Below are positions 62,745-64,000 of a stretch of 64,000 nucleotides of DNA, piece after piece. The first letter of the stretch is position 1. The number at the start of each line of letters is the position of its first letter. A program made the position numbers and the translations under genes. This stretch comes from Chryseobacterium sp. 7 (GTDB taxonomy: Bacteria > Bacteroidota > Bacteroidia > Flavobacteriales > Weeksellaceae), in the NCBI RefSeq assembly GCF_003663845.1, contig NZ_RCCA01000001.1:1240001-1304000 (forward strand). Reading direction: 5' to 3'. Below the pieces are notes generated by a model. The model was given only the letters and a program-made list of their open reading frames with translations, had not been told where the DNA came from and made no database searches.

Positions 62745-64000
62745 CTATTTTTCTACGTTTCTGATGATTACAATCTGTCCGCCTTCTTTATTGGTGTTGA
62801 TTCCGGAACCGTCAGGATTTTTGAATTTATCCAGCTGCCATGTATGAGAATGGATATTCACAGAGAATGTATTCGGAACTCCGATGATGTCAGAGATATC
62901 AACCATAGCACCAAATTCCCATGAACCGAATTTCTGAAGATCTCCGGACTGGTTATAAGCAGTCTGCCATGCAGAATCGTTTCTGTTGTGCTTCATGTTC
63001 AGCCATGGCTTGTATTGTTTTGTCGCGATATTCAGCTGCCAGATATAAGAATCGTGGTTGGCATTTTTGTAATAAGAATCTCCGTCTTCCTGGATGTATA
63101 CAAAGTTTTCAGTTACACACAAGTTATCTGGATTGATAAGATTATTTCCCGGATTAGAATCTCCTTCAGCAACAACTTCTAATTTTCCTGTCATCATATT
63201 GTTGGCGTTCAGAACAAGTTTGTAGACTCTTCCCCACATCGTTAATCCTGCTTTTGGATTCACACCGTCAGAAGATTCTCCGGTAGCGGTAAAGTAAATT
63301 TCTCTTCCTTTTCCTGCTCCTTTTCTGTAATCTACATCTTCTACTCTTGAAAAACGGATGGCATTATTATCAATATTTTTCTGATTGATCTGAGCTCCTG
63401 TAAGGTTTTTGGCGTTCGGAATTTCCACGAATTCTACATCGTAGCTGCTTCCTTTCGTCATATCCGTTTCAGTATAGTTGTTGTTTGTTCTTTTTAAAGA
63501 ATATAATTTACCGTTATCCAGATCTCCCTGTGTATCGGCTACATACATGATCAGCTGTCCTGCAGACTGATGAGAAGAAGAGTAAGACTGGTCTTCACCA
63601 ATGATAATATAAGATTTTCCGTTAGAAACATCTTTAGGAAGCGGAACTGCATTTTCCATAGAAGCCTTTCCTAAAGCGGGTTTTACTCTTGTTTTATCGG
63701 ATGCCTGAGATGCCGGTGCCAACGGATTCAAAGCGTGAACCATACTTTCTTCACCAGATTCCCCGGCAGTAAGAAATGCACTGAAACCATGAGTTTCAGG
63801 TGTTGCCAATGTAGCAGAACATAATCTTGTCATTCCTCCGGTTCCGTTTAAGATATATTCTCCTTTTACAGGCTTAAATGTTTTGTCTAAATATACTCTG
63901 GATACCGATTGTTTGATCTCATGGTTGGTGATCATCAGATACCCGTCAGAGTTGGGATCTTTCATCATTCCCATTCCGTCCGGCTGACCTCCGAAAACGA
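62745..64000 (-). CDS. PhoX-like DUF839 protein (partial, runs off the right edge)
   Basis: The frame is open from the stop at 62745 to the window end; the codons before the first ATG at 63974 (FGGQPDG) continue the protein, so the N-terminus is missing. 418 codons are visible. It belongs to DUF839/PhoX: PDGMGMMKDPNSDGYLMITNH, EHGF-like THGFSAFLTAGESG, the GEDQSY segment, GREIYFTATGESSDG and NPDNLCVTENFVYIQEDG. PhoX enzymes are calcium/iron alkaline phosphatases at the envelope; activity here is inferred. Confidence 0.85.
   Translation of the reverse strand, partial: VFGGQPDGMGMMKDPNSDGYLMITNHEIKQSVSRVYLDKTFKPVKGEYILNGTGGMTRLCSATLATPETHGFSAFLTAGESGEESMVHALNPLAPASQASDKTRVKPALGKASMENAVPLPKDVSNGKSYIIIGEDQSYSSSHQSAGQLIMYVADTQGDLDNGKLYSLKRTNNNYTETDMTKGSSYDVEFVEIPNAKNLTGAQINQKNIDNNAIRFSRVEDVDYRKGAGKGREIYFTATGESSDGVNPKAGLTMWGRVYKLVLNANNMMTGKLEVVAEGDSNPGNNLINPDNLCVTENFVYIQEDGDSYYKNANHDSYIWQLNIATKQYKPWLNMKHNRNDSAWQTAYNQSGDLQKFGSWEFGAMVDISDIIGVPNTFSVNIHSHTWQLDKFKNPDGSGINTNKEGGQIVIIRNVEK

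Overview
The window looks like chromosomal DNA of a flavobacterium, most likely Chryseobacterium or a close relative (Weeksellaceae). It is AT-rich and carries families typical of Bacteroidota: DUF1501/DUF1800, DUF5686, DUF1599, BT_3928-type DoxX, CPA2 antiporter and LES-type surface lipoproteins. Promoters have the Bacteroidota -7 box TAnnTTTG and there is little Shine-Dalgarno. No rRNA, prophage, IS transposase or CRISPR was seen. Both ends cut genes: an ABC permease on the left and a PhoX-like DUF839 protein on the right.

Left part (1-8 kb): an ABC exporter pair, a DUF2975/XRE-regulator pair with a palindromic operator, and a TfoX-N protein. A tight minus-strand operon of five RNA-repair-type enzymes follows: RlaP nucleotidyltransferase, R2K-like ATP-grasp, T4 Pnk-like kinase, Thg1-like 3'-5' polymerase and a second RlaP. 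Next come late cobalamin genes cobT, cobS and cobC, interrupted by an opposing lipoprotein gene.

The most unusual region is 13.2-17 kb. On the minus strand it reads rtcB (RNA ligase), then a tRNA-like RNA whose anticodon loop holds about 36 extra nucleotides, then a linker hairpin, then three hairpins built from the same two sequence modules found in that extra loop, then a 584-residue protein of no recognised family. Stem pairs covary between the repeats. The layout recalls Ro60/Rsr - Y RNA - RtcB loci but the RNA and protein look different. A WYL-domain regulator lies on the other side of rtcB.

Middle (18-45 kb) is mostly housekeeping: DUF1501/DUF1800 pair, glucokinase, two tandem YceI proteins, ammonium transporter, azoreductase and Crp-type regulator, serine dehydratase, prephenate dehydrogenase preceded by a Tyr/Phe leader-peptide attenuator, ClpP, DnaG lacking its usual zinc ligands, TsaE, alanine dehydrogenase, a LytS/LytTR-like two-component pair, a CPA2 antiporter, a phytase-like lipoprotein and triosephosphate isomerase.

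Right part (45-64 kb): BT_3928/DUF1599 genes, folP, and the operon ilvE-ilvD-ilvB-ilvN-ilvC-ilvA, controlled by what looks like two attenuators in series, each with its own Ile/Val/Leu-rich leader peptide and terminator. A 680-base repeat-filled gap follows, then an M28 peptidase, a DUF5686 outer-membrane protein, a di-haem peroxidase and the truncated PhoX-like gene. Low-complexity intergenic repeats built from short words (GAGAGTTT, GGAAGCT, ATAGTTG) recur at seven places and even supply the N-terminus of FolP.
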